In this document: positions 7,927 to 14,423 of the stretch, in pieces
How positions within the stretch are numbered: position 1 is the stretch's first letter
Layout of the letters: each line of letters starts with the position of its first letter
Assembly (NCBI GenBank): GCA_964353185.1
Contig: CAYGUV010000014.1
Span: 1 to 43,685, forward strand
DNA length: 43,685 nucleotides
Direction: 5' to 3'
Origin: GCA-2708415 sp964353185
Lineage (GTDB): Bacteria; Pseudomonadota; Alphaproteobacteria; Micavibrionales; Micavibrionaceae
Notes under the pieces: model-generated
What the model was told of the DNA's origin: nothing
The model's database searches: none
Seen by the model: only the letters and a program-made list of their open reading frames with translations
Translations under genes and position numbers: made by a program

Positions 7927-9039
7927 ATGATAATAAATTCAATCGACAAACAAATAGTACTGGCTGAAGATGGCCAAATTATGTGGCAAAAAGATTTAAC
8001 TGACCCCCGCCCGGGACAGGTCTTTGCCAAAATTCAAAAAGGGGATGATGTTTTAAATCCCACATGCAAGTTTATTGATAGCGATATTCTAAAAGATCAA
8101 GATGCCGATGCGGTTTTGAAATTTACCCAAGATTGGTTAGGTCGACACATTAAAACTGTTTTGGAGCCATTATTCCGTTTAAAAGAGGATGACATTGCCG
8201 AAGGCGCACCCAAAGAAATCGCGCAAAGAATTTATGACGGTTTAGGTATTTTACCGCGGGAAGAATTGCAAGACCTTATCGGTCAAATGAGTGAAGAGGG
8301 GCGTAACACCCTTCGTTCAAAAAAAATCCGTTTTGGTCCTATTATTGTATATCTGCCTGAGTTGAATAAACCAGCAGGTGTTGCGATGCAGGCATTATTA
8401 CTAAGCCTTTGGCAGGACAAAAACCTTCCTGCGGAAAAACCTGCGGAAGGTATCGTGTCTTTTTCGGTGGCCAATAAAAATATTGATCCTGATTATTACC
8501 GCTCAATTGGGTATCCTGTATTTGGCCCGCGATCAATACGTGTTGATATGCTAGATCGTGTTATTTGCGCGGTTTATGACGGCGCGGATAAGGGTAAGTT
8601 CAAGGCGCAACATCAAATGGCCGAATGGTTGGGATGTAACATAGCGGATCTTTATGCGGTATTAGAAGCCATGGGACATCGGAAAATTCATGACCCAGCG
8701 GACGAAGCGATTAAAGAGGAACCTGCTGCGGAAGAGAAAGCAGCGGTTGCTGCTGATAATAGAGGGGTTGAAAAACAACAGGAATCTAGAAAACAAGATG
8801 CGAAGCCTGAATTGGCTACTTTTGTGTTAAAGGCTGGGAATAAAGCAAAATCATCTGTTTGTTCAAAAGAGACTACTAAATTTAAAGATAATAAGTTTTC
8901 GTCTAAGCCGAAAAAGTTTGTAAAGAAAAAGACACAAAAACCCCAAGGACAACGTGTTTACAAAGCAGAAGTAGAAACAAAACCTGAAGATTCTCCTTTT
9001 GCTATCTTAGGCCAGTTAAAAACATCGAAAAAAGATTAA
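7927..9039 (+). CDS. Orphan C-terminal half of a SUV3/MgpS-type helicase
   Basis: The 370-residue protein resembles the C-terminal half of the roughly 900-1,000-residue SUV3-like helicases of Alphaproteobacteria: a WLGRHIKTVLEPLFRL segment (about residue 75), a GLGILPREELQDLIGQMS segment, the IRFGPIIVYLPELNKPAGV block (about 137-155), YYRSIGYPVFGPRSIRVDML (about 191-210), a MAEWLGCNIADLYAVLEAMG block, a basic Lys-rich tail and the terminal SPFAILGQLK. Walker A, DEAD/DEVH and helicase motifs IV-VI are all absent, and the gene upstream is on the opposite strand, so no adjacent ORF supplies them. It may work with a helicase encoded elsewhere, as a detached RNA-binding module, or be a remnant. 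The intact frame, upstream promoter-like boxes and retained C-terminus argue that it is expressed. It is followed four bases later by the Rap1a/Tai-like gene. Confidence 0.65.
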   Translation: MIINSIDKQIVLAEDGQIMWQKDLTDPRPGQVFAKIQKGDDVLNPTCKFIDSDILKDQDADAVLKFTQDWLGRHIKTVLEPLFRLKEDDIAEGAPKEIAQRIYDGLGILPREELQDLIGQMSEEGRNTLRSKKIRFGPIIVYLPELNKPAGVAMQALLLSLWQDKNLPAEKPAEGIVSFSVANKNIDPDYYRSIGYPVFGPRSIRVDMLDRVICAVYDGADKGKFKAQHQMAEWLGCNIADLYAVLEAMGHRKIHDPADEAIKEEPAAEEKAAVAADNRGVEKQQESRKQDAKPELATFVLKAGNKAKSSVCSKETTKFKDNKFSSKPKKFVKKKTQKPQGQRVYKAEVETKPEDSPFAILGQLKTSKKD

Positions 9040-9043
9040 GGTA

Positions 9044-9421
9044 ATGCGCGTTGCATTCTTAATTATTTTATTGTCATTTTTTTCAAATATCGCATATGCG
9101 CAGAATAATGATGCGGGTGCATTTATTTCTGGTGCGTATCTGCATAAATTGTGTGAGGTGGATAAAGATGGTGTTGAATTGTTCAAAGGCGCGCGCGCCA
9201 GCTGCCAATCATATATTGCAGGCATTATTGACTATCATAAGTTTTTAAGGTCTTTGGGCACCGCACCATCATTAGATTTTTGTGTGCCAAATACCGCTAG
9301 GCTGAATGATTTACAGACAGTTGTTTGGACTTATTTAGATATCAATACTCAACATGACGAATTTAATGCCGCGCCTGCGGTGACTTTAGCATTGCATCAA
9401 GTGTTCGCTTGTCCTAGGTAG
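9044..9421 (+). CDS. Exported Rap1a/Tai-like protein
   Basis: The 125-residue product has a signal peptide (MRVAFLIILLSFFSNIAYA, cleavage after AYA) and four cysteines in the mature part (LHKLCEV, ARASCQSYI, LDFCVPN, VFACPR). This spacing with the central SYIAGIIDY segment matches the Rap1a/Tai domain, whose founding members are periplasmic immunity proteins against type VI secretion amidases; many family members in Alphaproteobacteria have no known effector partner. It sits four bases after the helicase-fragment gene and is convergent with the HMA gene. No effector, amidase or T6SS gene is visible here, so an immunity role is not supported by context. Confidence 0.7.
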   Translation: MRVAFLIILLSFFSNIAYAQNNDAGAFISGAYLHKLCEVDKDGVELFKGARASCQSYIAGIIDYHKFLRSLGTAPSLDFCVPNTARLNDLQTVVWTYLDINTQHDEFNAAPAVTLALHQVFACPR

Positions 9422-9424
9422 CTG

Positions 9425-9757
9425 TTATTTTAAACGCTCAATAGAGACCAAATCATATCCACCCCATTCTATCAGTTCTTTAATTTTTTCATCTGATAAA
9501 GTTTGTCCGTCTTTTATATCAAGGGTCAGCGTTTGATCTTCTAAAACTACATATGTGCCTTCTACGCTTGCTTGCTTTCCAAAGACTTTTTTAACAGTCT
9601 GCACGCAAGGTTCACATGACATACCTTCAATCTTAACCAAAATATCTTTATCTTTTAATTCCGCCTGCGTGGCTGGCACGTCTTCATCGCTTCCATGCGC
9701 TATGGCATTTGTAGGGAGGAAAGTTAGGGCAACTAAAGCTAAAATTAAAAGTTTCAT
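9425..9757 (-). CDS. Periplasmic heavy-metal-associated (HMA, MerP-like) protein
   Basis: The 110-residue protein has a signal peptide (MKLLILALVALTFLPTNAIA) followed by a single HMA domain with the metal-binding motif GMSCEPCV, where the two cysteines bind Cu, Hg or similar ions. A short HGSDED stretch directly after the signal peptide could add metal ligands. It is most like periplasmic MerP or copper-scavenging proteins. No merA, copA or regulator gene is adjacent. A symmetric inverted repeat at 9779-9803, just upstream, may be its operator. Confidence 0.85.
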   Translation of the reverse strand: MKLLILALVALTFLPTNAIAHGSDEDVPATQAELKDKDILVKIEGMSCEPCVQTVKKVFGKQASVEGTYVVLEDQTLTLDIKDGQTLSDEKIKELIEWGGYDLVSIERLK

Positions 9758-9778
9758 TTATCATGTCCGTTATTGGTT

Positions 9779-9803
9779 AAGTTATAAGATATCGATATAA
9801 CTT
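9779..9803. promoter_or_regulatory. Inverted repeat upstream of the HMA gene, candidate operator
   Basis: Arms AAGTTATA (9779-9786) and TATAACTT (9796-9803) are perfect complements around a nine-base centre that itself contains GATATC. It lies 22-46 bases upstream of the HMA start codon. The arms contain few G or C bases, so chance symmetry is possible; the placement fits a metal-responsive repressor or activator site. Confidence 0.35.
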
Positions 9804-9839
9804 ATTATATGCTTAGTGCAAGTATAAATAATAAATAAT

Positions 9840-11063
9840 TTACGCTTTTCCTTCTTCCATATAATATGCTTTCACGCCTAGTTCGGATAAGTCAGGGCCG
9901 CGATCTTCACGTGACCAATGAATACGAATACCTACCGTATATTTCATGATTGCCCATATGATAAAGCTTAAAGTGCTAATGAACGCACCAACGGCAACGA
10001 TCCCAATCAATTGTGTTGCGAGGGATGCTTCGGGGTTGCTAAAGACAACGGCAATTGTCCCCCAAATTCCCGCGACCAAATGAACGGGCACTGCGCCAAC
10101 CACATCATCAATTTTTAAACGGTTTAAAAACATCGTCGCCATAATCATGACAATTGACCCTGCCGCGCCAATGATGATGGCTAAGGGAATAGAAGGGGCA
10201 TAAGGCTCCGCCGTGATGGCCACCAATCCTGCCAGCGCCCCATTAAGGACAAGCGTGACATCTATACGTTTCTTTTGAAACACATAAAACATGATGGCGG
10301 CTACAACGCCTGCGGCGGCGGCCATGTTTGTGTTCGCCATGATTTTGGCAACTGCCATCGCATCATCTGCGGATGACATAGAAAGCTGTGATCCACCATT
10401 AAACCCAAACCAGCCAAACCAAAGTATAAATGTTCCCATGGTGACAAGGGGAAGGGAGTTCCCACGTAAAGGCTTTACCTTTTCTTCATCAAAACGCCCA
10501 CGACGAGCACCCAGCAGGATTGCGCCCATTAGTGCGGCCCAGCCACCGACAGAATGCACAATGGTCGACCCCGCGAAGTCTTTGAAGCCCATTTGATAAA
10601 GCCATCCTTCGCCCCATGTCCATGCGCCCACTGTGGGATATAAAACAGCCGTTAAAATAATAACAAAAAAGAAAAATGGCCAAATCTTAATCCTCTCTGC
10701 CAGAGCCCCTGAAACGATGGACGCGGCTGTAGCGACAAAGACCATCTGGAAAAACCAGCCTGCCTCTGAGGCATATCCAGAAGAATAATCACCTGCCAAT
10801 ACAGCGGTATCGTCAATTTGAAATGGGGTTGGTACACCAAAGAAACCACCATCAACACCAACATACATAAGGTTGTAGCCCACAAGGTAATACATCAACC
10901 CTGCGATGGAGTAGAGGCCGATATTTTTGATGAGGATAACACCGACTGATTTACTGCGGACGCTGCCTGCTTCTAACATTGCAAAGCCAAGCGCCATGAA
11001 CATGACCAGGCAGCCACAAAAGAGTAAGAAAAGTGTGTTAAGAACAAAAGCAGTTTCAGTCAT
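9840..11063 (-). CDS. amtB: Ammonium transporter (Amt family)
   Basis: Amt proteins form homotrimers in the inner membrane and conduct ammonia or ammonium. The 407-residue product has about eleven hydrophobic segments and the pore features: the MALGFAMLEAGSVRSKS segment of the first helices, the GSTIVHSVGGWAALMGAI stretch with the first pore histidine, and VPVHLVAGIWGT with the second. It has no N-terminal signal peptide of the E. coli kind, and ends in a short cytoplasmic tail (KAYYMEEGKA), where PII proteins normally bind. No glnK lies beside it, which is unusual for bacterial amtB. A GGGGG ribosome binding site precedes the ATG. I could not find a sigma54 -24/-12 element. It is downstream of the polyprenyl synthase gene on the same strand with a 159-base gap. 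Confidence 0.95.
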   Translation of the reverse strand: MTETAFVLNTLFLLFCGCLVMFMALGFAMLEAGSVRSKSVGVILIKNIGLYSIAGLMYYLVGYNLMYVGVDGGFFGVPTPFQIDDTAVLAGDYSSGYASEAGWFFQMVFVATAASIVSGALAERIKIWPFFFFVIILTAVLYPTVGAWTWGEGWLYQMGFKDFAGSTIVHSVGGWAALMGAILLGARRGRFDEEKVKPLRGNSLPLVTMGTFILWFGWFGFNGGSQLSMSSADDAMAVAKIMANTNMAAAAGVVAAIMFYVFQKKRIDVTLVLNGALAGLVAITAEPYAPSIPLAIIIGAAGSIVMIMATMFLNRLKIDDVVGAVPVHLVAGIWGTIAVVFSNPEASLATQLIGIVAVGAFISTLSFIIWAIMKYTVGIRIHWSREDRGPDLSELGVKAYYMEEGKA

Positions 11064-11222
11064 AAAAGACCCCCATATAAATTACAAAATAACCATGCAA
11101 AAAACGCATAATGTATATGCAATAATAAAATAACACGGTCTGGTCAAGGCCGAAGCGTAAATTATTTACAGCTTTTCTTAATTTAAAAATTATATTGTGC
11201 TTTGGCTAACGCCTAAAGTCGG

Positions 11223-12230
11223 CTATTTATCGCGGTTTGTGATGAAGCTTATGAACTCTATTAATGTTGTTTTGAGGGGGCTGTCTTTAATAGCTGACAG
11301 TGCCAAAATCGCAGCATCTTCATGATTTTTTATAAGATCGAATGATCGGGCGAGGCAATCATGGTGATTTAAAATTTCTAACGCTTTTTCAAAGTCATTT
11401 TCATTTTGGTCTTTATCGCCAATTGTGCGCTTCCAGAATTTTTTTTCATCATCATTTGCTGCCTCCACCGCGATGATTATTGGGGCGGTCATTTTCCCTT
11501 CGCGGAAATCATCGCCAATTGATTTCCCTAATTTTGAACGCGCGGGATCATAATCCAAAACATCATCGGTAATTTGAAAAACCATACCCAAATGATGGCC
11601 GTACTCACGCATGGCTTTTACATCGTCTTCTGTGCATCCGGCAATGATGGGGCCAACCTCGCACGCGGCGGCAAATAGGGCTGCTGTTTTACCTTCAATC
11701 ACTTTAAAATAATCTTCAAGAGTGGTGCCTAAGTTATTCTGAACGCTTAATTGTTTTACTTCGCCTTCCGCAATAATGGCCGAAGCATTCGATAAGATTT
11801 TTAAGACATCCAAAGATCCATCGGCGGTCATTAATTGAAACGCACGTGAAAATAAAAAATCCCCGACTAACACACTGGCTTCATTGCCAAATAACGCATT
11901 GGCGCTTTCTTGGCCGCGCCTTTTGTCGCTGTCATCTACTACATCATCGTGTAGTAATGTTGCGGTATGGATGAATTCAACTGCGGCGGCCAAACGATGG
12001 GCGCGTTGCATATCCCCACCAAATAACGCGGTTGCGGATAATGTTAAGAGGGGGCGCACTCTTTTCCCACCTGATGCAATTAAGTAATTTGCCAATTGAG
12101 GGATAAGTGGGACATCAGATTGCATATTTGAAAGGATATGGGCGTTTACATCTTTCATATCGCCTTCAAAACGCGTTTGAAGATCTTTCAACGCATTTTG
12201 TGTAGTTGTCTTTTGTGGCAAAGCTGTCAT
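11223..12230 (-). CDS. ispB: Long-chain polyprenyl diphosphate synthase (octa/decaprenyl type)
   Basis: This enzyme extends isoprenoid diphosphates with isopentenyl diphosphate to make the side chain of ubiquinone. The 335-residue sequence has the first aspartate-rich motif LLHDDVVDDSDKRRG and the second QITDDVLDYDPARSKLGKS, plus the GGKRVRPLLTL segment that binds the diphosphate. The residues before the first motif (HTATLLHDD) are small, typical of enzymes that make long products. The dxs gene in the same window supplies the precursor pathway. It is divergent from the TrmN6-like methyltransferase across a 47-base gap containing a perfect palindrome. The exact chain length cannot be read from sequence. 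Confidence 0.92.
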   Translation of the reverse strand: MTALPQKTTTQNALKDLQTRFEGDMKDVNAHILSNMQSDVPLIPQLANYLIASGGKRVRPLLTLSATALFGGDMQRAHRLAAAVEFIHTATLLHDDVVDDSDKRRGQESANALFGNEASVLVGDFLFSRAFQLMTADGSLDVLKILSNASAIIAEGEVKQLSVQNNLGTTLEDYFKVIEGKTAALFAAACEVGPIIAGCTEDDVKAMREYGHHLGMVFQITDDVLDYDPARSKLGKSIGDDFREGKMTAPIIIAVEAANDDEKKFWKRTIGDKDQNENDFEKALEILNHHDCLARSFDLIKNHEDAAILALSAIKDSPLKTTLIEFISFITNRDK

Positions 12231-12245
12231 AAGATTGGTTTAAAC

Positions 12246-12259
12246 GAGGCTTAAGCCTC
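12246..12259. promoter_or_regulatory. Perfect 14-base palindrome between divergent genes
   Basis: GAGGCTTAAGCCTC is a complete seven-plus-seven palindrome in the 47-base space between ispB (minus) and the methyltransferase gene (plus). It is centrally placed and GC-rich against an AT-rich background, so it could be a shared operator; a short hairpin in either leader is the alternative. Possible -35 boxes flank it on both strands (TTGATA minus, TTGGTT plus) but -10 matches are poor. Confidence 0.4.
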
Positions 12260-12277
12260 TATCAAGAGAAAATATAT

Positions 12278-13006
12278 ATGGCCGATATAATCAATATTTT
12301 AGGAAAGCGTTTAACATTGGCGCATTTGCCGAACGGTTTTAAAACTTCAATGGATAGTGTTTTACTAGCGGCCGCGTGTAAAGCAAGGGCAGGGGACGCT
12401 GTTCTTGATATGGGGTGCGGCGTTGGTGGGGCGGGTTTCTGCCTTTTGGTGCGGGTAAAGGGGGTTCGCCTCATCGGTGTTGATATTCAAGACGCGCAAA
12501 TTAAATTGGCCATCCAAAATGCTCAGACAAATGATTTTGCAAATGATGCTACGTTTGAAACATCTGACATCATAGATTTTAAGCGTGAGAAAGAATACCA
12601 CCATATTATTATGAACCCACCATATCTGGACGGGGGTAAACATTTACGCTCCCCCCACGCAGAAAAAGCAACGGCGATGGGGCATCAAGAAAACGAACAT
12701 TCTATAAAGGAATGGATAGAAGTCGCACATTTTAATTTAAAATCAAACGGCACTATTACTATTATTCATCGTGCGGATCAAACAGATGAAATTATTCGTG
12801 TGATGGGCAAACGCTTTGGGGCAATTGAGCTTATCCCCCTATGGCCCAAAATTGGCGTCAAAGCAAAGCGGGTGATCATTCGAGCCATTAAAGACAGACG
12901 TAGCCCTTTGACCCTGCATTCGGGACTTACCTTGCATGATGATGATGGGCAATATACTATTGAAGCTGATAAAATTTTAAAACATGTGGAAGGTCTGCTC
13001 TTATGA
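12278..13006 (+). CDS. TrmN6-like SAM-dependent N6-adenine methyltransferase
   Basis: The 242-residue protein is a class I methyltransferase: the SAM-binding loop VLDMGCGVGGAGFCLL (about residues 42-57), the acidic end of strand 2 (LIGVDIQ), and the catalytic motif MNPPYLDGG (about 111-119), where the NPPY tetrad is diagnostic for methylation of exocyclic amino groups on adenine or glutamine. The N-terminal TMDSVLLAA-like stretch (FKTSMDSVLLAAAC) is typical of the TrmN6/YfiC group that modifies A37 of tRNA-Val in E. coli. Its stop codon overlaps the next start by four bases. The tRNA target is inferred from the family. Confidence 0.82.
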   Translation: MADIINILGKRLTLAHLPNGFKTSMDSVLLAAACKARAGDAVLDMGCGVGGAGFCLLVRVKGVRLIGVDIQDAQIKLAIQNAQTNDFANDATFETSDIIDFKREKEYHHIIMNPPYLDGGKHLRSPHAEKATAMGHQENEHSIKEWIEVAHFNLKSNGTITIIHRADQTDEIIRVMGKRFGAIELIPLWPKIGVKAKRVIIRAIKDRRSPLTLHSGLTLHDDDGQYTIEADKILKHVEGLLL

Positions 13007-13461
13007 AATATTTTCTTACTTTAATGACGGTTTTACTGGTTTCAAATGTGGCTCAAGCGCAAGAAGTTTACGACCCTGAAGGGTTATGGCTGACGGAAAA
13101 TAAACGCTCGGCCATAAAAGTCGAAAAATGCGGCTCCGAAAATGATGAACTGTGCGGTTCAATCTACTGGATTATTAAAGACGGAATGAAGACAGATTCC
13201 AAAAACCCTGATGCGGCGTTACGCGGTCAGAAAATGTGCGGTCTAAAAATCATGAGCGACCTTCGCCAAAGTGCCCAAAACGGTAATTACTGGTTAGATG
13301 GAGAGATTTATAAAGCGGACGATGGCGATACTTATAATGCAAAAGTGCAAGTTACATCGCCAAACGCCATGACATTACGCGGGTATCGCGGTATAAGTCT
13401 GCTGGGGAAAAGCCAAGATTGGACACGCGTTTCGGCCAAAGATTATCCCGCTTGTCAGTAA
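13003..13461 (+). CDS. Exported DUF2147 family protein
   Basis: The 152-residue product has a signal peptide (MKYFLTLMTVLLVSNVAQA) and the DUF2147 pattern: a G-x-W-L-T/E-N opening (PEGLWLTENKRSAIKVEKCG), a C-G-x-I-x-W segment (LCGSIYWIIKD), a central MCGLKIMSDLRQ and an MTLRGYRGISLLGKSQDWTRV ending. Members are predicted beta-barrel-like, lipocalin-type periplasmic proteins of unknown function. It overlaps the methyltransferase stop by four bases (ATGA) and is followed immediately by the GNAT gene, so the three form one operon. Confidence 0.85.
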   Translation: MKYFLTLMTVLLVSNVAQAQEVYDPEGLWLTENKRSAIKVEKCGSENDELCGSIYWIIKDGMKTDSKNPDAALRGQKMCGLKIMSDLRQSAQNGNYWLDGEIYKADDGDTYNAKVQVTSPNAMTLRGYRGISLLGKSQDWTRVSAKDYPACQ

Positions 13462-13953
13462 ATGAGTGTTGATATCAGGCAGGCTGATGCGGGCGATATT
13501 CAATCGCTTTATCAATTTTATGCTGCAATTCGAAAGCACGATGAAGGATATTTTGAAGCAGTCTTTGAAAAAGATTGCCTCTTGCTTGTCGCTGAAAAGG
13601 AAAATCAAATTGTTGGGTTTGGTATTTTAAACTTTGAACCCAAATATAATTTTTACCAAAAGTTAGGGATACCAGAAATTCAAGATGTGAATGTCTTACT
13701 ACAATATCGTCAACAAGGTATTGCGACCGCATTAATCGAAAGTTTTGAAAATTTGGCCCGTGATCAAGACGCGGAATATATTGGTATTTCTGTTGGCCTC
13801 ACCAACGATTTTGGCCCTGCTCAGCGTTTATATTGCAAATTAGGATATATCCCAGATGGCAACGGCATTACGTACGACCGTGAGTTCGTTGACCTTGGGC
13901 AGTCTGTGAACGTGAACGATGATTTGTGCCTGATGATGGTGAAAAAGTTATAA
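13462..13953 (+). CDS. GNAT family N-acetyltransferase
   Basis: The 163-residue protein has the GNAT acetyl-CoA site, motif A, as VNVLLQYRQQGIATALIES (about residues 74-92), preceded by a beta strand with IVGFGILNF and followed by the C-terminal AQRLYCKLGYIPDGNGITY typical of the fold. It starts on the base after the DUF2147 stop. The acceptor substrate cannot be told. Its 3' end overlaps the convergent 105-residue gene by six bases. Confidence 0.85.
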   Translation: MSVDIRQADAGDIQSLYQFYAAIRKHDEGYFEAVFEKDCLLLVAEKENQIVGFGILNFEPKYNFYQKLGIPEIQDVNVLLQYRQQGIATALIESFENLARDQDAEYIGISVGLTNDFGPAQRLYCKLGYIPDGNGITYDREFVDLGQSVNVNDDLCLMMVKKL

Positions 13954-14265
13954 TTTAGCCAGAATAGGTTTGATTTCACGTTTAAAGCGAGAGTGATATT
14001 CTGCTGCTCGTCCAGCACCAAATCCGTGTTCGTCTTTTGGCTCATTTCTTACCGCAGAATTAAACCTTGCTTTCGTAACGGGAGTTATTGATCCCATATC
14101 TTTAAGCTCTTTAATCGCAACTGCAATAATATCTCCATACGCACATTCTGCGTTTACACGTGCCGCATAATCATTAATAGTGATTTCCTGTCCGTTTTCA
14201 ATAAAAACTCTTAAAATATTATTTCTGGCTTTTTCTAGATCACTAATTATTAATTTTTCAGTCAT
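13948..14265 (-). CDS. Small unknown protein, AT-rich
   Basis: A 105-residue soluble protein with no signal peptide, membrane segment or family motif that I recognise. The N-terminal half is predicted helical (LIISDLEKARNNILRVFIEN) and the C-terminus is basic. A TGAGG ribosome binding site precedes the ATG. It converges on the GNAT gene with a six-base overlap. Upstream, at 14310-14319, is one of three copies of the sequence TTGACATAAT found in this window ahead of accessory genes. It is probably real from its ribosome binding site and codon pattern, but could be a spurious ORF. Confidence 0.5.
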   Translation of the reverse strand: MTEKLIISDLEKARNNILRVFIENGQEITINDYAARVNAECAYGDIIAVAIKELKDMGSITPVTKARFNSAVRNEPKDEHGFGAGRAAEYHSRFKREIKPILAKL

Positions 14266-14423
14266 TTTAACCTCAATTTTCTGAACAACTCTCTTAAAGT
14301 ATTGTTTATATTATGTCAATAAAAATATTATGAGTAAATTTTATTCAAAACCTAGCTTTTTTATCCAAAATACTTACTATAATATTTATCTAAAACACGC
14401 ACAAAATAAGGAATTTTAAGCGC

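Noticed and set aside
11064..11222. Possible sigma54 or NtrC site upstream of amtB
   Set aside because: No TGGCAC-N5-TTGC pattern or NtrC dyad was found. A weak inverted repeat GCATA-N5-TATGC at 11106-11120 is too short to support regulation.
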